A DNA stretch of 64,000 nt from the NCBI RefSeq assembly GCF_000504285.1, contig NZ_KI632511.1:4461372-4525371 (forward strand), given 5' to 3'. Shown here in pieces: positions 32,805-42,367 of the stretch. The stretch's first letter is position 1. Every line of letters begins with the position of its first letter. Source of the DNA: Actinospica robiniae DSM 44927. Its GTDB lineage: Bacteria; Actinomycetota; Actinomycetes; Streptomycetales; Catenulisporaceae. The notes under the pieces were generated by a model. The model saw only the letters and a program-made list of their open reading frames with translations, did not search any database and had not been told where the DNA came from. A program made the translations under genes and the position numbers.

Positions 32805-33626
32805 TCAGCCCTTGAGGCCGCTCGAGAAGCCCTTGATGATGGTGCGCTGCATCAGGAAGTAGACGATCAGGACCGGGGCGATGCTGATCACGAGGCCGGC
32901 GAAGACCAGATTCCACTGGCTGACGAACTCGCCGACGAAGGAGTAGAGCGCGACTGGCACCGTCGTGTTCGGGGAGCCGCTCAGGTACAGCAGCGGCGTG
33001 TAGAAGTCGTTCCAGACGTTCAGGATGTTCAGGATGATCACGGTGCCGGTGATCGGCCTGAGCAGGGGGAAGACGATCCGCCAGAACGTGTGCATGATTC
33101 CGCAGCCGTCCACGGCCGCGGCCTCCTCGTACTCGGGCGCCAGCGAGCGCAGGAACCCGGTGTAAAGGAAGATCGAGAAGGGCGCGAGGTGGCCCGAGTA
33201 GAAGATGATCAGGGACAGCGGGGAGCCGAGCAGCCCGAGGTCGCGCATCGTCATGTAGAGCGGGATGAGCGCGAGCTGGAACGGCAGCAGCAGCCCGACC
33301 ATGAAGCCGTAGAAGGCGATCGAGGACCAGCGCCGGGTGTTGCGGGCGAGCGGGTAGGCGGCCATGGCCGAGACGAACACCAGCACGGCCGTGCTGAACA
33401 CGGTGATCTGCACGCTCATCAGCAGCGCGTGCCCGAGGCCGGCCTCGTTCCAGGCGTGGACGTAGTTCTGCCCGGTCGGGTGCGTCGCCGGGCTCAGCGG
33501 TCCGGACAGGTCCGCCGGCGATTTAAACGATTCATTTACCAGCACGTAAAGAGGGACCAGAAAGAGCAAGCCCACGCAGATCATGACCGCTTCGAGGACC
33601 AGCGTCCGGGAGGTGTACTTCTTCAT
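32805..33626 (-). CDS. CUT1 ABC permease (MalG type)
   Basis: A 273-residue inner-membrane permease with six helices and the ATPase-docking EAA loop (YEEAAAVDGCGIMHTFWRIV). The ATG overlaps the stop of the preceding permease (ATGA). It pairs with that MalF-type subunit. No ATPase gene is present in the operon; in streptomycetes CUT1 importers commonly share the MsiK ATPase encoded elsewhere, and I infer the same here. Confidence 0.93.
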   Translation of the reverse strand: MKKYTSRTLVLEAVMICVGLLFLVPLYVLVNESFKSPADLSGPLSPATHPTGQNYVHAWNEAGLGHALLMSVQITVFSTAVLVFVSAMAAYPLARNTRRWSSIAFYGFMVGLLLPFQLALIPLYMTMRDLGLLGSPLSLIIFYSGHLAPFSIFLYTGFLRSLAPEYEEAAAVDGCGIMHTFWRIVFPLLRPITGTVIILNILNVWNDFYTPLLYLSGSPNTTVPVALYSFVGEFVSQWNLVFAGLVISIAPVLIVYFLMQRTIIKGFSSGLKG

Positions 33627-34573
33627 CGGGTGCCGCCTGATTCGTTCTGCTTGTTCAGGGCCCAGTGCTGGAACGCCGAGATGAGGGCCACGCAGACGGT
33701 GAGCACCACGGCCAGGGCGATGCCGTAGCCGTACTCGTTGAACTGGAACACGTTCTTGTAGATCTGGGTCGAGAGCGTCTCGGTCGCCGCTCCCGGGCCG
33801 CCGCCGGTGGTGACCTGCACCTGGTCGAACAGCTTCAGACTGGAGATCACGCTCAGCATCAGGTTGATGGTGATCGCGGGGGCCAGTTCGGGGCGGACCA
33901 CGTGCCAGAACCGGCGGAACGGTCCGGCGCCGTCGACCAGGGACGCCTCGATCACGGCTTCCGGCACGCCCTGCAGGCCGGCCAGGAAGATGACCATCGA
34001 GTATCCGGAGAACTCCCAGACCACGATCAGTCCGATGGACAGCAGCGCGATGTGCGGGTTGCCGAACCAGTCCTGCTGCAGCGAACCCAGTCCGACCGAC
34101 CGGAGCAGCTCGTTGACCACGCCGTTCGGCGTGAGCAGGTACTGCCAGACGAACGCGGCCGCGACCGGGGTGACCACCGCGGGGGCGAACAGGAACACCC
34201 GCAGCACGTTGCGGCTCTTGATCCGGGAGTTGACGCCGAGCGCGAGCAGCAGTCCGAGCAGGTTCTGGGCCACGGTGATGCCGAGGGCCAGCAGCAGCGA
34301 GTGGCCGAGCGCGGAGAGCGCCTTCTGGTCGTGGAAGACCTTCGTGAACTGCGCCAGCCCGACGAAGTTCTTGTGCGGGTCGAGCCCGTTCCAGTCGGTG
34401 AAGGCGAATCCGACGCCCTGGATGCTCGACCACAGGACCACGAACCCGTACAGCAGCGCCGCTGGAACGATAAAATAGAACGGCACAGTTCGACGGCGCC
34501 GGCGTTTCGCGCGTGCGCTCCGGCGCGCGTCGGCCGGCACGGCGGGGCCCGTGTCGGCTGTCGCCGTCGTCAT
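33623..34573 (-). CDS. CUT1 ABC permease (MalF type)
   Basis: A 316-residue permease with a basic N-terminal cytoplasmic stretch (ARAKRRRRRT), six helices and the EAA-like loop VPEAVIEASLVDGAGPFRRF. It is the first gene of the importer-rhaM operon. I used the ATG at 34573, which has GAGGATCAG upstream, rather than the longer 356-residue frame. It is divergent from the LysR regulator gene with ~180 bp between. Confidence 0.92.
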   Translation of the reverse strand: MTTATADTGPAVPADARRSARAKRRRRRTVPFYFIVPAALLYGFVVLWSSIQGVGFAFTDWNGLDPHKNFVGLAQFTKVFHDQKALSALGHSLLLALGITVAQNLLGLLLALGVNSRIKSRNVLRVFLFAPAVVTPVAAAFVWQYLLTPNGVVNELLRSVGLGSLQQDWFGNPHIALLSIGLIVVWEFSGYSMVIFLAGLQGVPEAVIEASLVDGAGPFRRFWHVVRPELAPAITINLMLSVISSLKLFDQVQVTTGGGPGAATETLSTQIYKNVFQFNEYGYGIALAVVLTVCVALISAFQHWALNKQNESGGTR

Positions 34574-34755
34574 CCGCTGATCCTCATACTCGCTCCTCAT
34601 CATCGGGTGGGGGCTCAGCTCGTCGCGGTTTGCGTCACGCGAAGCTCGCCGAGGCTCGCACAACCTTAGGAGCGCGCTACGATTCACGTCCAAGACCGAT
34701 ATTGAATTAGTTGATACCGCTTCTGCATCGTGCCAGGAGCCGAGGGGATACCGGC

Positions 34756-35670
34756 ATGCTGTCGCTCGATCAGGTACAGGGCTTCGTGACCGTCGCGGAG
34801 GAACTGCACTTCGGTCGCGCGGCCGCGCGGCTGAACATGACCCAGCCGCCGCTGAGCCGGCAGATCCAGCGGCTCGAGGCCGATCTCGGCGTGCGGCTGC
34901 TCGAACGAAACGCCAGGCAGGTGCGGCTCACCGCGGCCGGTGCGACCTTCCTCGAGGACGCACAACGGCTGCTCCAGCTGGCGCAGAGCGCGCCGAACAC
35001 CGCCAGGCTGGTGGCCGACGGCTGGAGCGGGTCGGTCCGCCTGGGCTTCACCGCCAGCAGTGCGCTGCGGCTGCTCGGGGATCTGCTGAGCCAGCTGAGC
35101 CTGGCCCTGCCCAACGTGAAAATCGAGCTGACCGAGCTCGTCTCGGTCGAGCAGGTCCACGCCCTGGCCAACGGCGACATCGATCTCGGGCTCGCCCGGC
35201 CGCCGTTCGACGACACGCGGTTCGACTCGGAGCTGATCCGCCGCGAGGATCTGGTGGTCGCTCTTCCGGGCGAGCATCCCCTGCTGCGTGTCGACCGTCC
35301 GCTGACCGGCGAGGATCTGGCCGGCCAGGACGTCATCATGTACTCACCGACCAAGGCCCGGTACTTCTACGACATGGCGTCCGGCGTGCTCGCCGACCAT
35401 CACTTCCAGACCGTGCACGTGGTGAGCCAGATCCTCACCATGGTCCAGCTCGTAGCGGCCGGTCACGGGATCGCTCTGGTTCCGCAGTCGGCCAAGCGTC
35501 TCGGCATCGAAGGACTCGGGTTCGCGACCCTGCTCACGCCGGTGCCAGCGCCGGTGGAATTGCACGCGATCTGGTTGCGGGAGTCGGCGAATCCGTCGCT
35601 CAAGCGGGTGCGTGCCGTGCTGCGCCGGCTCGGCGACGATGCCCACGAGGCATCAGAGCATCCACTCTAG
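34756..35670 (+). CDS. LysR-family transcriptional regulator
   Basis: A 304-residue regulator with an N-terminal winged helix (FVTVAEELHFGRAAARLNMT, PLSRQIQRLE) and a periplasmic-binding-like effector domain. LysR proteins usually control a divergent or downstream gene in response to a small metabolite. Here the CUT1 operon is divergent and the glucarate genes follow on the same strand 93 bases later. AT-rich sequence at 34690-34720 (ATATTGAATTAGTTGAT) contains T-N11-A-type sites. The ATG at 34756 follows GAGGGG. Confidence 0.92.
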   Translation: MLSLDQVQGFVTVAEELHFGRAAARLNMTQPPLSRQIQRLEADLGVRLLERNARQVRLTAAGATFLEDAQRLLQLAQSAPNTARLVADGWSGSVRLGFTASSALRLLGDLLSQLSLALPNVKIELTELVSVEQVHALANGDIDLGLARPPFDDTRFDSELIRREDLVVALPGEHPLLRVDRPLTGEDLAGQDVIMYSPTKARYFYDMASGVLADHHFQTVHVVSQILTMVQLVAAGHGIALVPQSAKRLGIEGLGFATLLTPVPAPVELHAIWLRESANPSLKRVRAVLRRLGDDAHEASEHPL

Positions 35671-35763
35671 GTCTTGGACAGCCATGATCGGCCCTGCTTA
35701 CGCTGACGCCGATCCGTCGCGATATCCGTCATCGCGTACGGCGTGAGCGAATGAGGACTCCCC

Positions 35764-36684
35764 ATGTCGTGGACTCCGACCGCCTTCGCCCGGCAATTGG
35801 GCAGTGGTCTGCTTTCCTTTCCCGTCACGGCCTTCGACGACCAGCGCGAATTCGACGAGGGCCGTTACCGCGAACATCTGGCTTGGCAGGCCGGTTTCGA
35901 TGTCGCCGGGCTGTTCGCCGCGGGTGGTACCGGCGAGGGCTTCTCGCTGACGCCGGAGGAGGTCGAGCGAGTCGTGCGGGTCGCGGTGGACGAGGTGGGC
36001 GACCGGGTTCCCGTGGTCGCACCGGCGATGGGCGGCACCGCGACCGCGGTCGCCCAGGCGCGATCCGCGCAGGAGGCCGGAGCCGCCGGCATCCTGCTGT
36101 TCCCGCCGTATCTGACCGAATCCGGCCAGAACGGCTTGGCCGCGCGTGTCTCCGCCGTGTGCTCCGCCACCGACCTCGGCGTCGTCGTGTACAGCCGATC
36201 GAACGGCGTCCTCAACGACCAGACGGTCGAGGTGCTCGCGGACCGGCACCTCAACTTCGTCGGTTTCAAGGACGGCGTGGGAGACATCGAGCAGCTCACC
36301 CGGATCTACGCACGCCTCGGCGAGCGGCTGACCTATATCGGCGGCCTGCCGACGGCCGAGACCTTCGCGCTGCCGCTGCTGCAGCTGGGGATGACGACGT
36401 ATTCGTCGGCCATCTTCAACTTCGTCCCGGAGTTCGCACTGGATTTCTACGGTCGCGTCCGCGCCGGGGACCGGGACGGCGTGTACCGCGGCATCCGCGA
36501 GTTCCTGCTGCCTTACCTGGACATCCGCAATCGTGTGCCGGGCTACGCGGTGTCCATCGTCAAGGCCGGGCTCCGGGTCGTCGGCCGCGACGCCGGACCC
36601 GTCCGGGCCCCGCTGCAGGATCTGACCGATGGCGAGTTCGCCGAGCTCAGCGACCTCGTGCGGCGCACGACCAGCGGAGGCTGA
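35764..36684 (+). CDS. kdgD: 5-dehydro-4-deoxyglucarate dehydratase
   Basis: A 306-residue DapA-fold lyase converting 5-keto-4-deoxy-D-glucarate to 2-oxoglutarate semialdehyde plus CO2 and water. The Schiff-base Lys169 lies in VGFKDGVGD and the catalytic Tyr143 in VVYSRSNG; the carboxylate loop AGGTGEGF is present. It precedes a glucarate dehydratase gene by four bases, so the two consecutive steps of hexarate breakdown are co-transcribed. The next enzyme, a semialdehyde dehydrogenase, is not in the window. Confidence 0.9.
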   Translation: MSWTPTAFARQLGSGLLSFPVTAFDDQREFDEGRYREHLAWQAGFDVAGLFAAGGTGEGFSLTPEEVERVVRVAVDEVGDRVPVVAPAMGGTATAVAQARSAQEAGAAGILLFPPYLTESGQNGLAARVSAVCSATDLGVVVYSRSNGVLNDQTVEVLADRHLNFVGFKDGVGDIEQLTRIYARLGERLTYIGGLPTAETFALPLLQLGMTTYSSAIFNFVPEFALDFYGRVRAGDRDGVYRGIREFLLPYLDIRNRVPGYAVSIVKAGLRVVGRDAGPVRAPLQDLTDGEFAELSDLVRRTTSGG

Positions 36685-36688
36685 CACC

Positions 36689-37915
36689 GTGCGCATCACC
36701 GATCTCATCGTCGTCCCGCTCGCGTTCCGCGATCCGCCGCTGTTGAATTCCTGGGGCGTGCACGAGCCCCTCGCCCTGCGCACCATCGTCAAGCTGGTCG
36801 TGGACGACTCCGTGGTCGCCTGGGGTGAGGGCTCCGGTGAAGCGTCCGTGATCGCGAACCTCGCCCGCGTCCGCGAGGCCGTGCTGGGGCTGAACCCCTT
36901 TGATCTGAACGGTATAGAACGCGCGATCGACGCAGCGCTCGCGCCGTGCGGAGCCAGTGCTCGCGACCGGCTCAGCACCTTCGCCATCCTCGAGGTCGCC
37001 TGCCACGACGCGCAGGGCAAGATCGCCGGGGTGAGTGTCGCCGAGCTGCTCGGCGGACGCGTGCGGGATTCCGTGCCCTACAGTGCTTACCTCTTTTACA
37101 AGTGGGCGGCGCACAAGGACGGCGAGCCGGACGAATGGGGTGCCGCGCTCGATCCGGACGGCATCGTGGCGCAGGCCCGCACCATGATCGACCGCTACGG
37201 CTTCGGCTCCGTCAAGCTCAAGGCCGGAGTCTTCCCGCCAGACGTCGAGATCGCCACGATGCGTGCGCTGGCCTCCGCCTTCCCCGGCCTGCCGCTGCGC
37301 ATCGACCCCAACGGCGCCTGGAGCGTCGAGACTTCACTCCGCGGCGCCGGCGAGCTCACCGATGTCCTTGAATACCTCGAGGACCCGACGCTCGACCTCG
37401 ACGACATGGCGACGGTCGCACGCGAGGGCGGGCTCCCGCTGGCGACGAATATGTGCGTCACTTCGTTCGAGACCGTACCGCCGGCCCTGCAGCGCGATGC
37501 CGTGCAGATAGTGCTGAGCGACCACCACTACTGGGGCGGCCTGCGACGATCTCATGAACTCGGCCGGATGTGCGCGACGTTCGGCCTCGGCCTGTCGATG
37601 CACTCCAACTCGCATCTCGGCGTCAGCCTCGCCGCGATGACCCACCTGGCCGCGGCGACTCCCCGTCTTTCTTACGCGTGCGACACCCACTACCCGTGGA
37701 ATTCCGCCGACGACGTGGTGGTCCCGGGCGTGCTCGAGTTCCGGGAGGGCTCGCTCGCGGTGCCGACCGGGCCGGGCCTCGGCGTGGAGGTCGACGAAGA
37801 CAAGTTGGAGGCGTTGCACCAGGTCTATCTGGACTCTGGCCGCACCGTCCGGGACGACACTGCATATATGCGTCGCGTCGACCCGGACTACGACCCGACC
37901 CTGCCGCGTTTCTGA
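36689..37915 (+). CDS. gudD: Glucarate dehydratase (enolase superfamily)
   Basis: A 408-residue enzyme that dehydrates D-glucarate to 5-keto-4-deoxyglucarate. The enolase-superfamily features are visible: catalytic KxK (Lys176, Lys178 in SVKLKAG), the metal ligand Asp206 in RIDPNGAW, EDP further on, SDHHYWGG, and His305/His309 in MHSNSHLG as the base. The GTG start has GGAGG at good spacing. It works directly before KdgD. The pair suggests that uronic acids released from the same polymer as rhamnose are used through the oxidative hexarate route. Related hexarate or altronate dehydratase activity cannot be excluded. Confidence 0.87.
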   Translation: MRITDLIVVPLAFRDPPLLNSWGVHEPLALRTIVKLVVDDSVVAWGEGSGEASVIANLARVREAVLGLNPFDLNGIERAIDAALAPCGASARDRLSTFAILEVACHDAQGKIAGVSVAELLGGRVRDSVPYSAYLFYKWAAHKDGEPDEWGAALDPDGIVAQARTMIDRYGFGSVKLKAGVFPPDVEIATMRALASAFPGLPLRIDPNGAWSVETSLRGAGELTDVLEYLEDPTLDLDDMATVAREGGLPLATNMCVTSFETVPPALQRDAVQIVLSDHHYWGGLRRSHELGRMCATFGLGLSMHSNSHLGVSLAAMTHLAAATPRLSYACDTHYPWNSADDVVVPGVLEFREGSLAVPTGPGLGVEVDEDKLEALHQVYLDSGRTVRDDTAYMRRVDPDYDPTLPRF

Positions 37916-37943
37916 CGGTTACTCGGGGCCGGCCCGAATCCGC

Positions 37944-38963
37944 TCAGCGCCGCACCATCGTCGAGGCGCGTACGACGAGTTCCGGCTGCAGGACGACCTG
38001 GCGGTGGCGGTGCGCCTCCGCCTGGTCGCCGCTCTCCTCCAGCAGCAGTTCCGCAGCCAGAGCGCCCATGGCCTCGGCGGGCTGGCGGACGGAGGTGAGC
38101 GGCACGGCGGCTGCGGCGGCGAATTCGATGTCGTCGTAGCCGACGATGGCGATGTCCTCCGGCACGCGCACCCCGGCGGCGAACATGGCCTGCAGGACGC
38201 CGAGCGCGATCAGGTCGTTCGCGGTGAAGGCCGCGGTCGGGCGGTTGGCCAGGCCCAGTAGCCGGGCGCCCGCGTCGCGTCCCGCGGCCACGTCCAGGCG
38301 CTGCGTGGTCAGCTCGACCAGCGTCTCGGCGGGCAGCCCCGCCTCAGCCACGGCTTGAAGCGCTCCATTGCGCCGGTCGCGGATCTGGGCCAGTTCGGGC
38401 GGGCCGCTGACGTAGGCGATCGAGCGGTGCCCGGCGGCGATCAGGTGCCGCAGCGCCAGCGCGCCGCCGGCGACGTCGTCGACCGAGACCGAACATCCGT
38501 GCGCGCCCTGAGCCTGACGGTCCACCAGGACGAAGGGGATGTCGTGGCGGCGCAGCACTTCGAGGCTGCGCCCGGTGGAGTCGGCCGGAGTCACCAGCAC
38601 GCCGCGTACCCGCTGCTCGGCGAACATCTCCAGATAGTCGGCCTCGGTGCCCGGGCTCTGGTCGCTGTTGCAGACCATGACCCCCAGCTCGGCATGCTGC
38701 CCGGCCCGCCCGGCGCCGCGCGCGACGTCCACGAAGAAAGGGTTGCCCATGTCGAGCACCAGCAGCGCCAGCAGCCTGCTCTGGCCCGCGCGAAGTTGGC
38801 GAGCCGACTCGCTGCGTACGTAGCCCAGGCGCCGGATCACCAGCTGTACCTGGTCGCGGGTCTCCGGGGAGACCAGCTCCGGGCGGTTGAGCACATTCGA
38901 GACCGTGCCCATCGAGACGCCCGCGGCCCGCGCCACGTCCTTCATCCCCACCGGGTTCGCCAT
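37944..38963 (-). CDS. LacI-family regulator of the rhamnose operon
   Basis: A 339-residue repressor with an N-terminal helix-turn-helix (MKDVARAAGVSMGTVSNVLN), hinge helix and type I binding-protein core with the usual VRQPAEAMG. It is divergent from the rhamnose isomerase gene. Two ATGAA...TTCAT palindromes (38996-39009 and 39112-39125) lie between, as expected for autoregulation and control of the operon, probably relieved by rhamnose or an intermediate. I prefer the ATG at 38963, with AAGGG upstream; another ATG lies at 38975. Confidence 0.9.
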   Translation of the reverse strand: MANPVGMKDVARAAGVSMGTVSNVLNRPELVSPETRDQVQLVIRRLGYVRSESARQLRAGQSRLLALLVLDMGNPFFVDVARGAGRAGQHAELGVMVCNSDQSPGTEADYLEMFAEQRVRGVLVTPADSTGRSLEVLRRHDIPFVLVDRQAQGAHGCSVSVDDVAGGALALRHLIAAGHRSIAYVSGPPELAQIRDRRNGALQAVAEAGLPAETLVELTTQRLDVAAGRDAGARLLGLANRPTAAFTANDLIALGVLQAMFAAGVRVPEDIAIVGYDDIEFAAAAAVPLTSVRQPAEAMGALAAELLLEESGDQAEAHRHRQVVLQPELVVRASTMVRR

Positions 38964-38995
38964 AGCGCCCTTCATATCACGGGCCGCCAGCTGAA

Positions 38996-39009
38996 ATGAA
39001 CTGTTTCAT
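38996..39009. promoter_or_regulatory. LacI-type operator 1
   Basis: ATGAACTGTTTCAT, half-sites ATGAA and TTCAT, 33 bp upstream of the lacI-type gene. It is likely the autoregulatory site. Confidence 0.6.
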
Positions 39010-39074
39010 ATGCCGTTCCTGTGCCCGCTACCGGGAAACACCCGGCAGGGCGCTGCGGCGATCGCGGCGATTCC

Positions 39075-39104
39075 TTGACGCCTCTGAGCGGCACCGGCTA
39101 AGTT
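39075..39104 (+). promoter_or_regulatory. Promoter of the rhamnose operon
   Basis: TTGACG (39075-39080) and TAAGTT (39099-39104) are 18 bp apart, and operator 2 begins eight bases after the -10 box. Transcription would start close to or within the operator, so repressor binding would block it. Confidence 0.6.
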
Positions 39105-39111
39105 GGCTGAA

Positions 39112-39125
39112 ATGAAACGATTCAT
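39112..39125. promoter_or_regulatory. LacI-type operator 2
   Basis: ATGAAACGATTCAT, symmetrical at 12 of 14 positions with the central CG typical of LacI-family operators; lies at the predicted transcription start of the rhamnose operon. Confidence 0.7.
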
Positions 39126-39140
39126 CGAAGGGTGCGGCCG

Positions 39141-40322
39141 TTGAGCGCCAGTGCAGGTGACCTTCGCAGCGCGGCCAAGGCGGCGCTGCGGTCGCTCGAG
39201 ATAGAGACCCCCTCGTGGGGCTACGGGAACTCCGGGACCAGGTTCAAGGTGTTCGCGCAGCCCGGTGTGCCGCGCGACCCCTTCGAGAAGCTGGAGGACG
39301 CCGCCCGGGTGCACGCCGCCACCGGCTCCGCGCCCTTGGTGTCGCTGCACATCCCGTGGGACAAGGTCGAGGACTACGGCAAGCTCGCCGCGCACGCCGC
39401 CGAGTGCGGTGTGCGCATCGGCGCGATCAACTCGAACACCTTCCAGGACGACGACTACAAGCTGGGCAGCGTCTGCCATCCCGACGCCGGAATCCGCGCC
39501 AAGGCGGTCGCCCACCTGCTCGAGTGCATCGACATCATGGACGCGGTGGGCTCGCGCGACCTGAAGCTGTGGTTCGCCGACGGCACCAACTACCCCGGCC
39601 AGGACGACCTCGCCGATCGGCAGGATCGTCTGGCGGCCAGCCTGGCCCCGGTCTACGAACGCCTCGGCGAGCACCAGCGGATGGTGCTCGAGTACAAGCT
39701 CTTCGAGCCCGCTTTCTACTCCACCGACGTCCCGGACTGGGGCACCGCGTACGCGCACTGCCTGCAGCTCGGTCCCAAGGCCAAGGTCGTGGTCGACACC
39801 GGCCACCACGCGCCCGGCGTGAACATCGAGTTCATCGTGGCGTTCCTGCTGCGCCAGGACCGGCTCGGCGCGTTCGACTTCAACTCCCGCTTCTACGCCG
39901 ACGACGACCTCATGGCAGGCGCCGCCGACCCCTTCCAGCTGTTCCGGATCATGCACGAGGTGCACAAGAACGGCGGCCTGGACCCGGCCCGGCAGGTCAA
40001 CCTGATGCTCGATCAATGCCACAACATCGAGGCCAAGATCCCGGCCGTCATCCGTTCGGTGATGAACGTGCAGGAGGCCGTGGCCAAGGCCCTGCTGGTC
40101 GACCGGGCCGCGCTGAACGAGGCGCAGCAGGCCGGCGACGTGCTCGGCGCCAACGGCGTGCTGATGGACGCTTTCGGCACCGACGTGCGCCCGCTGCTGG
40201 CCGAACTGCGCGAGGAGCAGGGTCTCGACGCCGACCCGCTCGCCGCATACCGGGCGACCGGATACGCGCAGAAGATCGTCGCCGAGCGCGTCGGCGGAGC
40301 CCAGGCCGGATGGGGAGCGTAA
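39141..40322 (+). CDS. rhaI: L-rhamnose isomerase
   Basis: A 393-residue TIM-barrel metal-dependent isomerase of the Pseudomonas stutzeri/actinobacterial type, converting L-rhamnose to L-rhamnulose. Recognisable pieces are SLHIPWDKVEDY, metal-ligand regions VLEYKLFEP and VVDTGHHAPG, and LGAFDFNSRFYADDDL. I prefer the TTG start at 39141 with GAAGGG eight bases upstream; a GTG at 39132 sits on top of that ribosome site. It is the first gene of a six-gene operon and the first catabolic step. Confidence 0.92.
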   Translation: MSASAGDLRSAAKAALRSLEIETPSWGYGNSGTRFKVFAQPGVPRDPFEKLEDAARVHAATGSAPLVSLHIPWDKVEDYGKLAAHAAECGVRIGAINSNTFQDDDYKLGSVCHPDAGIRAKAVAHLLECIDIMDAVGSRDLKLWFADGTNYPGQDDLADRQDRLAASLAPVYERLGEHQRMVLEYKLFEPAFYSTDVPDWGTAYAHCLQLGPKAKVVVDTGHHAPGVNIEFIVAFLLRQDRLGAFDFNSRFYADDDLMAGAADPFQLFRIMHEVHKNGGLDPARQVNLMLDQCHNIEAKIPAVIRSVMNVQEAVAKALLVDRAALNEAQQAGDVLGANGVLMDAFGTDVRPLLAELREEQGLDADPLAAYRATGYAQKIVAERVGGAQAGWGA

Positions 40323-40327
40323 CGACC

Positions 40328-42367
40328 GTGGCCGACACGAAGACCGTCAATGAGCTGATCGGGCGCTCGCACCGGCTCGGCGCGGACCCGCGCAACACGA
40401 ACTACGCCGGCGGCAACACTTCCGCCAAGGGCACCCGGACCGACCCGGTGACCGGAACCGACCTGGACCTGATGTGGGTCAAGGGTTCCGGCGGCGACCT
40501 GGGCACGCTCGCCGAATCAGGGCTCGCCGTCCTGCGGCTCGATCGGCTGCGAGCGCTCGCTTCCGTCTATCCGGGCGTGGAACACGAAGACGAGATGGTC
40601 GCGGCGTTCGACTACTGCCTGCATGGCAAGGGCGGTGCCGCGCCGTCGATCGACACCGCGATGCACGGCCTGGTCGAGGCGCCGCACGTGGATCATCTGC
40701 ACCCTGATTCCGGCATCGCGCTCGCGTGCGCGGCCGACGGGGAGAAGCTGACGGCCGAGTGCTTCGGCGACACGGTGCTCTGGGTCCCGTGGCGCCGCCC
40801 CGGATTCCAGCTCGGGCTCGATATCGCCGCCATCAAGGCCGCGAACCCGCAGGCGATCGGCTGCGTTCTCGGCGGACACGGCATCACCGCCTGGGGCGCG
40901 ACCAGCGACGAGTGCGAAGCGAACTCGCTGCAGATCATCCGTACCGCAGAGGCCTTCCTCGCCGAGCGCGGCCGGCCCGAGCCGTTCGGGCCCGTGCTGC
41001 CCGGCTACGAGGCCCTACCCGAGGACGCTCGCCGTGCGCGTGCCGCGGCCCTCGCCCCGCACCTGCGCGCCATCGCTTCCGCCGACAAGCCGCAGGTCGG
41101 GCACTTCACGGACGCCGACGTCGTCCTCGACTTCCTCTCCCGTGCCGAGCACCAGCGGCTCGCGGCGCTGGGCACCTCGTGCCCGGATCACTTCCTCCGT
41201 ACGAAGGTCCGGCCGCTCGTTCTCGATCTGCCCGCGGACGCGCCGCTGCAGGACGCTCTCGCGCGTCTCGGTGAACTGCACACGGCGTACCGGGCCGAGT
41301 ACGAGGCCTACTACCAGCGCCACGCCTCCCCCGGCTCACCCGCGATGCGCGGCGCGGACCCGGCGATCATCCTCATCCCCGGCGTCGGCATGTTCTCCTA
41401 CGGCAAGGACAAGCAGACCGCACGTGTGGCCGGCGAGTTCTACGTCAACGCCGTCAACGTCATGCGCGGCGCCGAGGCGGTGTCCTCGTACTCGCCGATC
41501 GACGAGTCGGAGAAGTTCCGCATCGAATACTGGGCGCTGGAAGAGGCCAAGCTCCAGCGCATGCCCAAGCCCAAGCCGCTGGCGACGCGCGTCGCGCTGG
41601 TCACCGGCGCGGGTTCCGGCATCGGCAAGGCGATCGCGCACCGCCTCGTCACCGAAGGTGCCTGCGTCGTCGTCGCCGACCTCGACGCCGAGAAGGCCGC
41701 GGCAGTTGCGGACGAACTCGGCGGACCGGACAAGGCCGTGGCCGTCACTGTGGACGTCACGGATGAGGACCAGATCCGCGCCGCGTTCGACGCCGCCGTA
41801 CTCGCCTTCGGCGGCGTGGACCTCGTCGTCAACAACGCCGGTATCTCGATTTCGAAGCCGCTGCTCGACACCACCGCACGCGACTGGGACCTCCAGCACT
41901 CGATCATGGCTCGCGGCTCGTTCCTCGTCTCGCGCGAGGCGGCCAGGGTCCTGATCGCCCAGCGCCTCGGCGGCGACATCGTCTACATCGCCTCGAAGAA
42001 CTCCGTCTTCGCCGGGCCGAACAACATCGCCTACTCCGCGACCAAGGCCGACCAGGCCCACCAGGTCCGTCTGCTCGCCGCGGAACTCGGCGAGCACGGC
42101 ATCCGCGTCAACGGCGTCAACCCGGACGGCGTCGTGCGCGGCTCCGGCATCTTCGCCGCCGGCTGGGGCGCCCAGCGCGCCGCCACCTACGGCATCGAAG
42201 AATCCAAGCTCGGCGAGTTCTACGCCCAGCGCACGATCCTCAAACGCGAGGTCCTGCCGGAGCACGTCGCCAACGCGGTGTTCGCGCTCACCGGCGGCGA
42301 CCTGACCCACACGACCGGCCTGCACATCCCGGTCGACGCCGGCGTCGCCGCGGCCTTCCTGCGATGA
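40328..42367 (+). CDS. rhaEW: Bifunctional rhamnulose-1-phosphate aldolase / lactaldehyde dehydrogenase
   Basis: A 679-residue fusion. The N-terminal class II aldolase domain (to about residue 410) has zinc-ligand histidines in HVDHLHPDSG and the GGHGITAWG loop. It splits L-rhamnulose-1-phosphate into dihydroxyacetone phosphate and L-lactaldehyde. The C-terminal short-chain dehydrogenase domain has the nucleotide motif TGAGSGIGKA, NNAG, and YSATKA (Tyr-x3-Lys). In characterised RhaEW proteins it oxidises lactaldehyde to lactate. The GTG at 40328 follows GGGGAG; an ATG at 40310 is an alternative. The downstream lutABC genes fit lactate as the product. Confidence 0.92.
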   Translation: MADTKTVNELIGRSHRLGADPRNTNYAGGNTSAKGTRTDPVTGTDLDLMWVKGSGGDLGTLAESGLAVLRLDRLRALASVYPGVEHEDEMVAAFDYCLHGKGGAAPSIDTAMHGLVEAPHVDHLHPDSGIALACAADGEKLTAECFGDTVLWVPWRRPGFQLGLDIAAIKAANPQAIGCVLGGHGITAWGATSDECEANSLQIIRTAEAFLAERGRPEPFGPVLPGYEALPEDARRARAAALAPHLRAIASADKPQVGHFTDADVVLDFLSRAEHQRLAALGTSCPDHFLRTKVRPLVLDLPADAPLQDALARLGELHTAYRAEYEAYYQRHASPGSPAMRGADPAIILIPGVGMFSYGKDKQTARVAGEFYVNAVNVMRGAEAVSSYSPIDESEKFRIEYWALEEAKLQRMPKPKPLATRVALVTGAGSGIGKAIAHRLVTEGACVVVADLDAEKAAAVADELGGPDKAVAVTVDVTDEDQIRAAFDAAVLAFGGVDLVVNNAGISISKPLLDTTARDWDLQHSIMARGSFLVSREAARVLIAQRLGGDIVYIASKNSVFAGPNNIAYSATKADQAHQVRLLAAELGEHGIRVNGVNPDGVVRGSGIFAAGWGAQRAATYGIEESKLGEFYAQRTILKREVLPEHVANAVFALTGGDLTHTTGLHIPVDAGVAAAFLR

